Assembly: GCF_901000735.1 (NCBI RefSeq)
Contig: NC_081545.1
Location: forward strand, 18,050,758 to 18,114,757
From: Corylus avellana
Lineage: Eukaryota > Streptophyta > Magnoliopsida > Fagales > Betulaceae
Length of the DNA: 64,000 nucleotides
Direction: 5' to 3'
Each line of letters opens with the position of its first letter. The stretch's first letter is position 1. This document shows positions 44,602-57,000 of the stretch, one piece after another. Made by a program: the position numbers and the translations under genes. Under the pieces are notes generated by a model. That model was not told the DNA's origin. It searched no databases and saw only the letters and a program-made list of their open reading frames with translations.

Positions 44602-44669
44602 AGCAGCCTCCGCCATCTTAGTCACAGCTTGAGGGAGCAGCCTCCGCCATCTTAGTCACAGCTTGTGGT
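44602..44669. repeat. 34-bp tandem duplication in LINE leader
   Basis: AGCAGCCTCCGCCATCTTAG and the bases after it occur twice, starting at 44602 and 44636, almost without change. A two-copy leader repeat in an L1. Confidence 0.8.
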
Positions 44670-44781
44670 CCCTCCTCCATACTTTCAGTTCATTTCCCAG
44701 CTTTCGTGTTCACAGTTGTCGCAGATCCTCCTAATGATCCATTTGGGAATCACTACTGAAATATTAGATATTCTTCCAACA

Positions 44782-45896
44782 TGCTCCCCATAAATATAGA
44801 TATTCCTAGAAAATTTTCTAATGATAAAGATCTGAAGGGAATCAAATAAAAAATTTCAATTTCCTTTTTCAAATGAACGAGACCAATAGACTGTAACTTG
44901 ATAATTTTATAATTTCATTACAAGTTTCTCCTATTAAATATATATATATATATAGACTTCCCAACCGATACGAAAACTCAATGCCCCACGTTCTGTAGCT
45001 TTTGCCACATTCAAAGCCAAAAAGAAGTGAAGTGTTGACCGATACTATGCCCTGATAGGCTAATGAAGTTTATTTCTCTTTTGGGCTTCAAAATGATTCC
45101 GCAATTACTGCAAATAGTTTTTACCAAATCAACCTAATAATAGCAAAAGCTGCGCCGACACACTCACAAAAACACAAACCCAACTTATTATTAAAATTAT
45201 GTTGGCTTGGCAAAATATTAATAAGGTTTTTTCAAAATAATATTTATTTATATGGATAATGACACTTTCTCTCTACAAATTGAGTAATTTTAGGTGGCCT
45301 ACATATGTCCTACTAAGAATGATGAGGTTATTAAAATCACTATTGAACTTTTAATTGATTTTAATAGCCACAAATATAGATATTCCTAGTTAAATATAGA
45401 TTTTAACTCAATGCATCTTATATTGCATTTTAAAATTAATATTTGTGAAATAAGTGATAAGAGTGATAATTTTGTAAGAGAAGAATGTTAGGGAAAAGTA
45501 GACACATCTCTCTCAAAGTACAATTTAATTGTCAATGTTTCTTAAATTACTAATTTTCTCAATGTTTCCCTTAAAGGCTTAAACTACAAAAAAAAAAAAA
45601 AAAAAAATGTCATAATGTCCTCCAAAATTAGTGAAAAGACAAAAATAATCATAAAATTTTTTATAATAAGATAAAAATATCTTTCTAAATTAAAAAAAAA
45701 ACAAATAAACAAAAATAATAATAAAAAAAAGAAGTGAAAAACCAAAGGATCGTTTTTTAATTTTTTTTTTTTTTTAATTTTAAGATCTTGTTTTTTAATT
45801 TTAAGAAATGTATTGTTGTCATTAAAAGTTTGTGAGCAATATTCTCTTGTGTCCCTTTTGTATCACAAAAAAATTGATGTGACTTTTAGGGTTTAT
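44782..45896. other. No gene seen
   Basis: AT-rich intergenic DNA with a (TA)n tract at 44938-44955 and A/T runs at 45589-45607 and 45760-45775. No supported frame. Confidence 0.5.
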
Positions 45897-46126
45897 TTAG
45901 GTGTGTGTTTGAGGAGTTTAAAATTGCGTTTAACACTAAAAAAATTGATTTGAAGAAAAAAAAGTATCCGTTTGATAAAAAGAAATTAAAAACGTTTTTA
46001 AGAGTCCAAAAAGCTTAAAAATGACTAAAACGTACTTTTGAGAAAAACTTAAAAATGTAACTTTTGCCAAAAAACATTTTTTGAGTTAAGAACTCTATTT
46101 TTCAGACACAATCCCAAACATACTCT
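45897..46126. mobile_element. MITE-like element with Harbinger-type ends
   Basis: The right end (minus strand) reads AGAGTATGTTTGGGATTGTG, close to AGAGCATGTTTGGGTTTGTG at 17644. The left end TAGGTGTGTGTTTGAGGAG is an imperfect partner. About 230 bp, AT-rich, no frame. No clean TAA/TTA duplication. It lies 0.5 kb upstream of the MEI2-like leader. Confidence 0.4.
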
Positions 46127-46493
46127 TCAAATTATCTTTGAATTTGTGTATTAAATTTTGATCAATTAATTATTTTAAAAATTACATTATTTTTAGAATA
46201 ACATAAGAGAAAAAGATTTAAAAAAGAAAAAAGAAAAAAGATAGGGATACTTTTATGGAAATATTATTTAGATATTGTAAAAAAGGAAATGATTCTTTTG
46301 GGATACGGGGAATCTTTAATAAGCGTATCATAGTGATAGGCGTGGAAGTTAGATTGGGAGATAAATGGGGTTATGTTATGTTACTTGAAGAAGCAGTGGG
46401 CGCAACAGACGAGAAAGTGTTGGACTAAATGCGGCTGGCTGTGTCAACGGACGCCAAACAGGATTCCATTGCAGCCCATTTTTTTGTTTCTAG

Positions 46494-46515
46494 AGAGAGA
46501 GAGAGAGAGAGAGAG
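46494..46515. repeat. (GA)n microsatellite in the MEI2-like promoter/leader region
   Basis: An uninterrupted run of about 10 GA units. A (TA)n tract follows at 46561-46576. Confidence 0.95.
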
Positions 46516-46599
46516 CTCTGATGTGAGTATTGGTAAAAGACTAGGAGCAGTAAGAGTTTATATATATATATATATATTTTATTTTGCTGTGAAAATAAA

Positions 46600-47203
46600 T
46601 AAATAAATAAATTTTCTGTAGTTGCACTCATTCCCTCCAATCATTTTTCTCTGTTTTACTCTCTCTCTCTCTGATTTTATTGCAGTTTTTATTTCTCTCT
46701 GGTTTCCCGGCGAGGGAGAAGGAAGTAGAGGAGTAGAAGAAATAAATTTCTCTGCTTCTACGAAACTCTGTCTCTCTGTCTCTGTCTCTGTCTCTCTCTG
46801 TTTCTGTGTGTGTGATTGATTATCTTTGATCAGAGACTAAGCGTTCTTTTTCTATCTCACAAATAGTGCACCCATCTTCAAGAATGGCCTATCTTTAACC
46901 ACTCTCTCTCTCTTTCTCCCTCTGTTTATTCTCTCTCTCTCTATAAGGTGCTTCTCTCTCTATATCTCTACTTTCTCTCTCTGTATGCTTCTGAATTCTG
47001 TTGGTAATTCTGATTTCATGGGATTTTTTATTTTTTTATTTATTTTTAATCTCTGATGTGATTGGAAAAAATAGCAAGTGGGTATTTGATATTTTTGAAG
47101 TTTAGTTAATTGTTCATGGAAAAGGTTAATAATGATGAAAGTATATGGGTTTTGGCGTGGTGGGTAGTTCTGGAAGCGCTGAAATTGGACTATTTTGGTT
47201 TGA

Positions 47204-47237
<34 letters not shown>

Positions 47238-48051
47238 CTTTTTTTGAGCTTGGAACTGTGTTGACTCTGTACCTGGTGAATTCTATGAGAGCGGCTGAGT
47301 TGGTCTGTTGCTCTTTTTTTCTTTGTTTTCTTTTTATTTTATTTTTTTCCTTTGGTCTGTTTGGTTTACTATACATGTCATATGGGCTTCTTTATGATTC
47401 AGCTTCAACCCTTAACTTATGGGCTACTTAGCCAGAACTGGTAGTTACTGTAATTTAAATTATGTGACGGTTGTGATGTGATCCTGTTATTAGCCCCATA
47501 TCCAAGTTTTAATTGCCCATTAATCGATTTTCAGGAGTTTTAGGTGTTTGTTTGGTGAATTCTATGTTTACTGTCAACCTTGAATATGTGAAGAGAGCAA
47601 ATGTTGCTTGATCTCAACTCCAATAGGCTAAACTGTTTGGAAACTCATGCTTCATCATGATCACGGTCAATATCTGGAAGAATGAATGATGATAAATCAT
47701 TAGTAACGATAGAATATGTTTAGGTAACTGATTGATAGAGAGTTGTATGGATATATCACATTTATGGTTGATGAATTATTGGACTATGCATTCCTGCTTT
47801 TGTACTATTTTTGTCCAGATGCAATTACTTCAACCATTTTGAATAATTGGTGCATGCACTCGACTTCAACAAAGTTCAACATTAGCTGATTGCTTCACCT
47901 TACATTTCTTTCCTCCTTATCAGTTGCTGCATATTCTCTGATGCGTGTATCTGTATCTATGTATATCTTTTTAATGCCTCTAAAAACTTCCAAAGAGTTG
48001 ATAGTTTTATAATAGCTTAACCTCCAATTTTCTTTCACTACCTTGTGTTAG
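46600..48051 (+). promoter_or_regulatory. 5' leader and leader intron of the MEI2-like gene
   Basis: CT-rich sequence (46635-46985) is typical of a plant 5' untranslated exon. The likely start of transcription is just after the (TA)n tract near 46,600, but this is not certain. A 4-codon upstream frame lies at 46884-46898 (MAYL, stop). A donor TTG|GTAATT at 47003/47004 pairs well with the acceptor TTAG at 48048-48051. ATG 46985, spliced this way, is in frame with the main start (19 nt before the junction, then CTGAAATTGAAGAG). The intron carries a T-run of about 29 (47209-47237). Confidence 0.5.
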
Positions 48052-48065
48052 CTGAAATTGAAGAG

Positions 48066-51000
48066 ATGGATCAACACCTGAATTATTCTACATCAGGTCA
48101 CTCTGAAGGTGCCTCCTTTTTCTTCAGCTGATGAAAGCTAATAACATACATGTACACATGTTTCTTGCGTCTAACTGTGTAACTATGTATGTAGTTGTAC
48201 AATTGATTAACTCTTCATGACTGCTTTTGTAGGTCAATTCAAGATTCCTTCAGTTGATATTCCTGCAAAAGTGGGAACTAGTGCGTGGGGGATCCCACGT
48301 GGAATTAGTGCATATACATCAAGTGATGTGAGCTTGTTTTCTAGCTCATTGCCTGTCCTCCCCCATGAAAAGTGTATGTGTAAGCTCCTGTTACAAGATA
48401 TTGCAAATACTTACGGCTTAGAATGACTTTTAAGAAGTAATTTTTGTTGATATGCAGTGAATTTTACTGATTCAGAACTTGGTGGTCAATCTGTTGACGA
48501 TAACTTGTCTAAATTAAATAAAGTTGGCCAAGATAATGAGTGTAAGGATCCACTCGACGAGGTTGAAGCAAATGCAATAGGAAACATGCTACCTGATGAT
48601 GAAGATGAGCTTTTAGCTGGCATAATGGATGATTTTGACCTTAGTGGTTTGCCTAGTCAGCTTGAGGATTTGGAAGATGATCTTTTTGGCAGTGGAGGGG
48701 GTATGGAATTGGAGCCACAAGAGCACCTCAGTATTGGTATGTCAAAGGTAAGCATATCTGATGGTGTTGCTTCAAATGGCATTGGTCACTATACACTTCC
48801 AAACGGTGTGGGAGCAGCAGCAGCGGCGGCTGGGGAACATCCCTATGGGGAGCATCCATCAAGGACATTGTTTGTCAGGAATATCAATAGTAATGTTGAG
48901 GACTCTGAATTGAGATCTCTCTTTGAGGTAATTTACATTAGTTTACGCACTTCATCAAAATTGTCACTCTATTTCCACTTCAGTAAATTGTCACTGCCTA
49001 TTCCCATTTTGCTTTGCTTATCATAGTCAAAATTTTGGCTTATGTTATGCAATTCTTTGGCAAATTCAAAACTCACAACCGTGGTCTCTTGGGTATTTTG
49101 AAAACCTGCTTAAAAAATGTATAGATGGAAAGATCTAATAAGGTTTTCATTCACTTTTTGCAGATTTCGAGTTCCATATTAGATTTGACAGGTTGTATAT
49201 GTAGGGAAAAGTCTAGGTCATGTTGACTGCTGACTGAAAGAATATTTTCACTCCCTAGATTTTTTTTCTTTTTTTTTCCTTGGGGTGACTCTCTTGTGAT
49301 AACCCTTCTGTACTAGTTTTGGACCAGCTTTTGGCATCTTTTACCGCATCTTTGCTTATAGAAAACATTTGTCGCTGGTGGCAACCTCTTCAAATATGAT
49401 TTTGCAGAACTGTACTCTTAGATACTCGTTTGAGATAGTATTCATTCTTCTTATAAAGGGAAATTCTCTATAAATCATATGCTTTTCTGGAAGAGGATGT
49501 CATTGTTCCATCTAACTGTTTTTCTACTTTACTGTTCCGATCTGTTTCCCATAACTCAGAACACAAGGAGTATGGGTAGAGGGAGGTACAGGGTAGGTTA
49601 GGGCGGCCACATGAGTTGGAGCTTCAGACATGTAATCGAAGCATGCCAGCCCTATAAATTAAAGAAAAACATGAGTTCTTCCATTTTAATCATCATAACA
49701 TGCCTCCTATCTGATGGATGCCACTCTTGCTTGGAGGTATCCAGCTAAATTGGATATGTAACTGACACTTATGGTGTTTGGGCTTGATTGGGTCTTTTTT
49801 CAGGTTTTTATGCTAGAAAACATGTTTTTAAAAATGAGACTATAGAACTGTTTAATAGTTTTTGAACAAAAATCCTTGAAGATGTGTGTATAAGATGAGG
49901 CAGCTGAAATTTGAAATAGAAAATTGATTTTATTTTCGCTTTGCCACTAACAAGATTAGCCAATATTATGAAATTGTCATTCTTATTTACAAAATTGCTA
50001 TATATTATTTTTCTGCTATAAAATTGCCAGTAGTGAATGGGCTGTTTCCATGTTTTTCATCTTCTCACTGAAAACAAATGATCATTGTGTTGGTGTTCTT
50101 AGAAATCAACAATTTTGAGTTATAGTTTCAAAAAAGCTAGTAATTGAAACATGTACCCAAACGAATTTGAGTTATAGTTTTCCATCTCAGTGTTTTTTAA
50201 CAGAAACCTGTTATCAGAGGACACAGACAGAACAGTTCCAAAGAAAACGGGAGGGATGGAGAAGGGAGGAAGGAAAATCTGGAGGATGGTATTTTCCATT
50301 GTTTTGGAAATGGGAGGGGAGGAAAAGGGGAGATGGGGAATCTCCATCTGGGCCCACATTTTTGAATCCTCCCAATTATGGGAAGTGGGAGTGGGTGGTG
50401 TCTTATAAGAGTTTATGCCTCATCCTTTTAATTCCTAATATTTTTGTTTCTTATAAAGTGTATGATGCTAATAAATATGGTACTTTCTTCCCTGTTTGTC
50501 TCATCCTTCTTCCATGCCAAACAAGGAAAGATGAGAGCCATTTTTTTGCCCTTCTACTTTTCCTTCCATCTTATCAAATATTCATGATGGAAAATTGATA
50601 TCTCTTCTGTCCTCTCTTTTTTATTTGTTTTTTATTTTATTTTTTATTTTTTTACTTTTATCATCTACTCTTTTTCCTTCCCTCTACTTTCTAGTGTCCT
50701 CTGGGTGTTTGGTTGTCAAGGAAGAAATGAAGGAAACCACATAGTGGAGCCCACTAGAAGAAAATGATTTAAATGTAAACCCTTTCAACTCTCTCTTTCC
50801 TTTCTTTCCTCCCCGATTGTGATGAATCCAATTGTGGACTTAGGGGGGACAGGTAATCCCTTGCATGTTCCTCCCTTCCCCACCCCCCTCCCTCAAACTG
50901 AATAGTGTAAAATGAAATCATCCTCCCTTTTGTTTCTCTCCCATTTCCCTTCAACCATCCTTGATGTTTCCCAGTATGACAAACCAACAAAAATTCCATG

Positions 51001-54000
51001 CATATGGAAGGGAACACATTGGCAAGATTAGTTCTATGTAATATTGAGGTCTTTCAGGATATGTAGATGGCAATTCCTCATGGTAGCTATTATGTACCAC
51101 TGAAAGGTCTTGCTAACCTTGTGGGTGTGTGAGTGTGCGCGCATCTGTTGGAGATGGGAAATTTGTGATTGGGGTTTGACAGTATTATGTTCTTTTTTTT
51201 TTTTTTTTTTAATTGTTATACATATATATAAACATTTCTTTATATATATTTTGTTACTCTTTACACTTATTGTTTATGAAACTGCTCTTATTTATTTTAT
51301 TTTATTTTGGTAGCAATATGGGGATATCAGAACTTTATACACAGCATGCAAGCACAGGGGCTTTGTGATGATATCATATTATGATATCCGAGATGCTCGT
51401 ACTGCAATGCGTGCATTACAAAATAAACCTTTGAGACGAAGAAAGCTTGACATTCATTTTTCAATTCCCAAGGTTTGAGAAGAATGTTTAATGTTTGTTT
51501 TTATGATTCCGTTTGGTACTATTACTTATCAAAAAAAATGATTCCGTTTGGTACTATTACTTATCAAAAAAAATGATTCTGTTTGGTACTATTGATTCTA
51601 TCTATGTCTATATCATGTAACTTTATCTGTTCACTATATTCCAGGATAACCCATCAGAAAAGGATGTTAACCAAGGGACTCTTGTGGTGTTCAATTTGGA
51701 TCCATCAGTATCAAATGATGACCTTCGTCAAATATTTGGGGCTTATGGGGAGGTCAAAGAGGTACTACTTTTTGGACATGTATCATTATTACATATGATT
51801 TTTTCATATTCATTCACTCATCCTTGTACATATACATGCACTATTCTGTTTAGTTCTGTAAGTAAAAAGATCTTCCTTTGGATGAAATGCAGATCCGCGA
51901 AACACCACATAAGAGACACCATAAATTCATAGAATTTTACGATGTTAGAGGTGCAGAGGCAGCTCTTAGGGCATTAAATAGGAGTGACATAGCTGGGAAA
52001 CGCATAAAGCTTGAACCTAGCCGCCCTGGTGGAGCACGTCGAAAGTAAGTCTTTTGTTACTTTCCTTAACTGTTACTGTTACTGTTATGACATTTGAGCT
52101 TATGCATTGTTGTTGGCACTGATCATATAACCACCCCAGCCAATGTCCAGAGGTAAGGACAAAATTCTGGATCTCATGAGAAAAGGAAATTAATTGATCA
52201 ACAAGGGAACTTTTTATTGTTCATTTCAGCTTCTAATCCCAAAGCCTTACTCTGGTTCAATCTTTTTCTTCTTTCCTTTTTTTCCTTTTCTTTTCTTCAA
52301 GAAATGCCTGTATGGAAGTGACTTAAAATACCAAGTATTATTGTAGTTTAGCATATGATTCTATTCAATGTTTTGAGACCTGAACTGGACGATGCAGTCG
52401 GACTTCGAAGCCCAGGAATTGGGTCCCGATGCTAGCCAGTGCCCTCTAGGATCTGTTTTCAATAAATAACCATCCAAACCTGTTGTTAACCAACAGGATC
52501 GACCACAAGACCTGTTGGCGAGGGTGTGGGTCAAACTAGCCTCATGGTTGGGCTATGTGAAAAAATGTCGTCAAAGAGCTCTGCTGGAGTGGTTCTTGAA
52601 ACACAAGTTCGGCAGCTCATAATATCAGGATTGGGTGTCACCAAATGAGCCACAGCTCCGTAGTAATTTTATTGTTATTAATATATTTTTACCATTCTCA
52701 GTGGGATTAGGCTATTTTACAATAATAACTAAAAAAGCTTCTTGTGTTGGGGGGTTTGAACCCAATTTTGAAATTTTTTAATATCATGGTACACCTTAAT
52801 GTTGTTGTTACTGTAAGTAATATATTTAGGCTTTGTATAACTTTAGGCGGGAATAAAATGCTTTCAGCATACCTCAAAGAAAACTTTTCACAATTATATA
52901 CATATGCTTTTACTATTTACAATCTACGATAACATACTTTCGTCCTTGTTTATTATATTGTTTCATACAAATCCTATGAAAATTGTTAAAAAATAATTAT
53001 AATAATTTATATATATATATTTTAGATTCATAACATTATTATTTTTAATTTAATTTATTTATGATATCACGATCTGAACACAGTTGGGCCAACTGCTGAA
53101 GCTTTGACCCTTGATCCTCTTTTTTTGGTTCAACAAACAGTCAGGTTTTCAGAAAATTGATCAATTTGCTCTAGACTAACAAATGGGTGGAGTGGTATTC
53201 TTCTTGATATTCTAATTGAAAACTTTCTTCAAGATAATTATAAAACAAGGCAATTTGGAAGAGTCCTTATTGAAACCAGCTTGCCTCCTCTCGGGTAGAC
53301 TTAAAAATCAAATCCTCGAAAGAAGTAAATGTCAAGATTTTGTGCTCATAGAAAATGAATGTTTGGATAGTAGGATCAAATCTGGTGAACCAAGGGTGCT
53401 TTGCAAACTGGATATTGAGAAAGCTTATGGTCATGTCAATTGGGAGTTCCTACTTTATTTGTTGAGGAGATGTAGCTTTCGGGAGAAATGGTGCTCTTAT
53501 ATAACGCGTTGTATCTCATCCATGCACTTTTCTGTTTTAGTGATTGGCTCTCCATCTGGTTCTTTAGTAGCTCTAGTAGTTTGAGATAGGGAGATTCTTT
53601 GCCTCCTTTTCTATTTGTTGTTGTCATGAAAGCCTTAAGTAAAATGATTTGCAACTATTGATGAGGATTTTCTCTCAGTGTTTTTGTGGGGTCTAGGCAC
53701 TCTGGTGTGGTTAACATTTCACACTTGTTTGCATATGATACTTATAGTTTTTTGTGGGGCCAATCTCAATAACCTTTGCTATCTGTGTGCTTTATTTTTA
53801 TGTTTTGAAGCTATCTCCGGTTTGAAGGTTAATCTGCATAAGTCGGAATTGGTTCTTATGGGTAATGTAGTTAAAGTGGGTAGCTTGGTTGGCATTTTGG
53901 GTTGTAGGGTTTTTTCTTTACCTTTGAAGTATCTTGGTCTTCCATTAGGGGCCTCCTATAAGGCAAGTATAATTTGTTAGAATGGTGTTGTTGAGAAGAT

Positions 54001-57000
54001 AGAGCGTTGGTTGGCTAATTAGAAAATGTGATGTATTTGTCTAAGGGTGGCAGGGTTACCCTTATCAATAGCACCCTTTTCAATTGACCTACTACTTTAT
54101 GTCTTTCTTCCCTCTTCCCATTGGTGTTGCAAACCATATAGAGAAGCTTCATCAAAGATTTCTTAGGGGGTGGGCTAGGTGAAGAGTTCAAATCTCACTT
54201 GGTTAGTTTGGTCCAAGGTTTGCTCCCCAATCTCTAAGGGAGGGTTGGGGGTTTGGAACTTGCGGATGTTCAATTGTGCTCTTTTAGGGAAATGATTGTG
54301 CTACTATGTGCATGAGAAAAAAGTTTGATGGATAGTTGTGCTGGATTCTAAATTTAGCAGTTCATGGGGTGGGTGGTGTTCTAATAAGTTTCCTCGTCCA
54401 TATGAGGTGGGGTTATGGAAGAATATTAGGAGGGGTTGGAGGAGTCATACCAGATTTGAGATAGGAGATGACTCCAAAATTAGATTATGAAATGTGGTGT
54501 GGGGAGAAGGCCCTTAAGGAAGCTTTTCCGCATTTGTATAGTATTTGGTTGTTTGGACATTGTTTCCGTAGCAACTCATATAGAGATCTGTAGTGGTTCC
54601 CTTTAGTTGGGCGTAAGCTTTATTAGAGTAGCTCACGATTCGGAGATGGGGATGTCTTTGCTTTGTTCTTCAATTTGTTGTATTGCTATAGAGTGAGACG
54701 GGAAAGTGAAGACAAATTTTGGTAGGCTCCCTCCAGTAAGGGGTGTTTATTGTTAGTTCCTTCTACAATGTCCTTGTTTGTAACGACAACATTCATTTCC
54801 CTTGATAGAGTATTTGGTGCACTACAATTCCTTTGAGAGGCTTTTTTTTACTTGCACAGTGGGTCTATAGAAGATCCTTACCATGGAGGCATGAATAATC
54901 TTAGGAAGCGGCATGTCATTGTGGTCGATAGGTATTGTATGTGCTTGTGGACCATCTTCTTTTCCATTGTGAGGATGCTTGCGCCTTATGGAATATGCTT
55001 TTTTTTAGTCGCTTTTAGTTGTCTTGAGTTATGCGTAGTCAAGTACTGGACTTTTTCGCTTGTTGGACTGATTATGGCACTCAGAGTGCTTTTGTGTGGA
55101 AGATTGTGATTTTTTGTTTCTTGTGGTACCTTTCGAGGCAAATAAATTACAGAAGTTTCGAGGATCGTGAGAGATTGTTGTAGGAGCTTAAGTCCGTTTT
55201 CTTTTACTCTTTATATTTGGACAATTGCATTTGTAGCTCCCTTGATGCTTAGTTTTCATGATTTTTTTGTTCTTTTTTCTTCTTCTAGCTAGGCATTTTT
55301 CTTGTATATTTCCCATTTACCTAAGTTTTCTTTTCACTTTTAATGATATTTTTATTACTTATTAAAAAAGAAAAAGAAAGTGAATATCAAGATGTAGTTT
55401 GCCTTCAATGCAGTGGCGTCTAAGAAAAAAAGAAGTTATGCAATTCTTTCTTTGAAGATGTTTCAATCTGTTTTTAATTCCTGATGCAACATAGAAGTAT
55501 GACGCAGCAAATTGTTATATATTTTAGTTGGAGCTGCAAACCTGAACTGGGGAACCATGAATAAAGGAAAATAGGAAATAAAGTTGTTACAGATATTAGT
55601 CAGCTTCCAGTGATGACATGATGAACATTTTTGTTTCATGGACAACTTGTTTATCAGAAACTTCCTATGCCATGTGCAATTTCTGGCTTCTGTTTCAACA
55701 GCGTCTGCAACATGTAGTTTTGTTGTGAGCTGTCTAGCTTCTCCTATCTTGCCTCTTCAAACTTTCTACCCCTTAATATTTTTTATTATGGGTTTTTGAA
55801 TATCTCTTCCAATTTATTTGTATGTGAATTAGGATCATAATATGTTATTCTTTTTCTTTCTTAATTCCTAATTAAATTGGTGTCTTGTTACATATTGTTC
55901 TTGATCTATTAAGCTGTGAAGAAATTAACCTACTTGTACCTCTGATCTTTTAGCTTGATGCAACAACTAAGTCAAGAGTTGGAACAAGATGAAATCCGAA
56001 GCTTCCGACATTACGTGGGTTCACCAATGACCAACTCTCCTCCAGGTATTTTTATCTCTTAACAACTTTGTATTCCTGGCAACTAAAACCTTTTTGCTTA
56101 TTCCTATTAATTCCTTGTATATTCTTGTTAGAAACATGTTGTCAGTTATAAGCTGAAATTACTGGGACTTCCATGACAGGTAACTGGCCACAATTTGGTA
56201 GCCCAGGTGATCATAATCCTTTGCATGCTTTTAGTCAGTCCCCAGGTCAAGGTAATCTGAGCCCTGTGAGCAGCAACCATTTGCCTGGATTGGCTTCAAT
56301 TCTCCAACATCATGTATCTAACTCTGCAAAACTTGCACCAATTGGTAAGGACACTGGAAGTGCTAACCATGTGAACCAGATATTTCCTGACACTGGATTG
56401 ACGCAAGGAGCAGCCTATCAACATTCCCGTTCCTTTTCTGAGCAGAAGTTCAGCACAAGTCCGGGACCCTTGTCTCCATTTGGTGAATCAAATCCGAATT
56501 CATCTGGCATTGGAACATTATCTGGTCCTCAGTTTCTCTGGGGAAGTCCAGGTCCTTACTCTGAGCGTGCCAATTCTTCTGCCTGGAAAACACCATCTGT
56601 GGGGCACTCATTTGCATCCGGTGGACAGGGTCAGGGTTTTCCATACACTAGTCGGCAAGGTTCTTTTATTGGCTCACATAACCAACATCATGTCGGATCT
56701 GCTCCATCTGGCGTTCCTCTTGATAGGCAGTTTGGCTTCTTCCCAGAGTCACCAGACACATCCTTCATGAATCCAGTTGCATTTGCAGGGGTGGGTTTAA
56801 ATCGCAACAATGTGATGAACATTGGTGGGCATGCAGCTATGAGCGCTGGTGTAGGTCTTTCAGGAAATGTGACTGAAAATAATTCGCCTGGTTTCAGAAT
56901 GATGTCATTCCCAAGGCATGGTCCCGTGTTCCTTGGCAATGGTTCTTATCCAGGATTTGGAGCAACCAGCAATGAGGGGTTAGGTGAACGTGGTCGAAGT

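Larger units (their letters stand above)
41482..44746 (-). mobile_element. L1-type LINE (RNase H class), with 19-bp duplication
   Basis: The duplication GAATCACTACYGAAATATT occurs at 41463-41481 and 44747-44765 (one mismatch). A poly(A)-like tail appears as T-rich 41482-41519. Read right to left it contains a short leader with a repeated 34-bp unit (44602-44669), an endonuclease, part of a reverse transcriptase, a zinc-binding region and RNase H. The 5' ORF1 is absent, so the copy is 5'-truncated, and part of the RT is deleted. Confidence 0.85.

Noticed and set aside
46960..47376. 138-codon minus-strand frame opposite the MEI2-like leader intron
   Set aside because: It is mainly a lysine run from the poly(T) tract and has no family resemblance.
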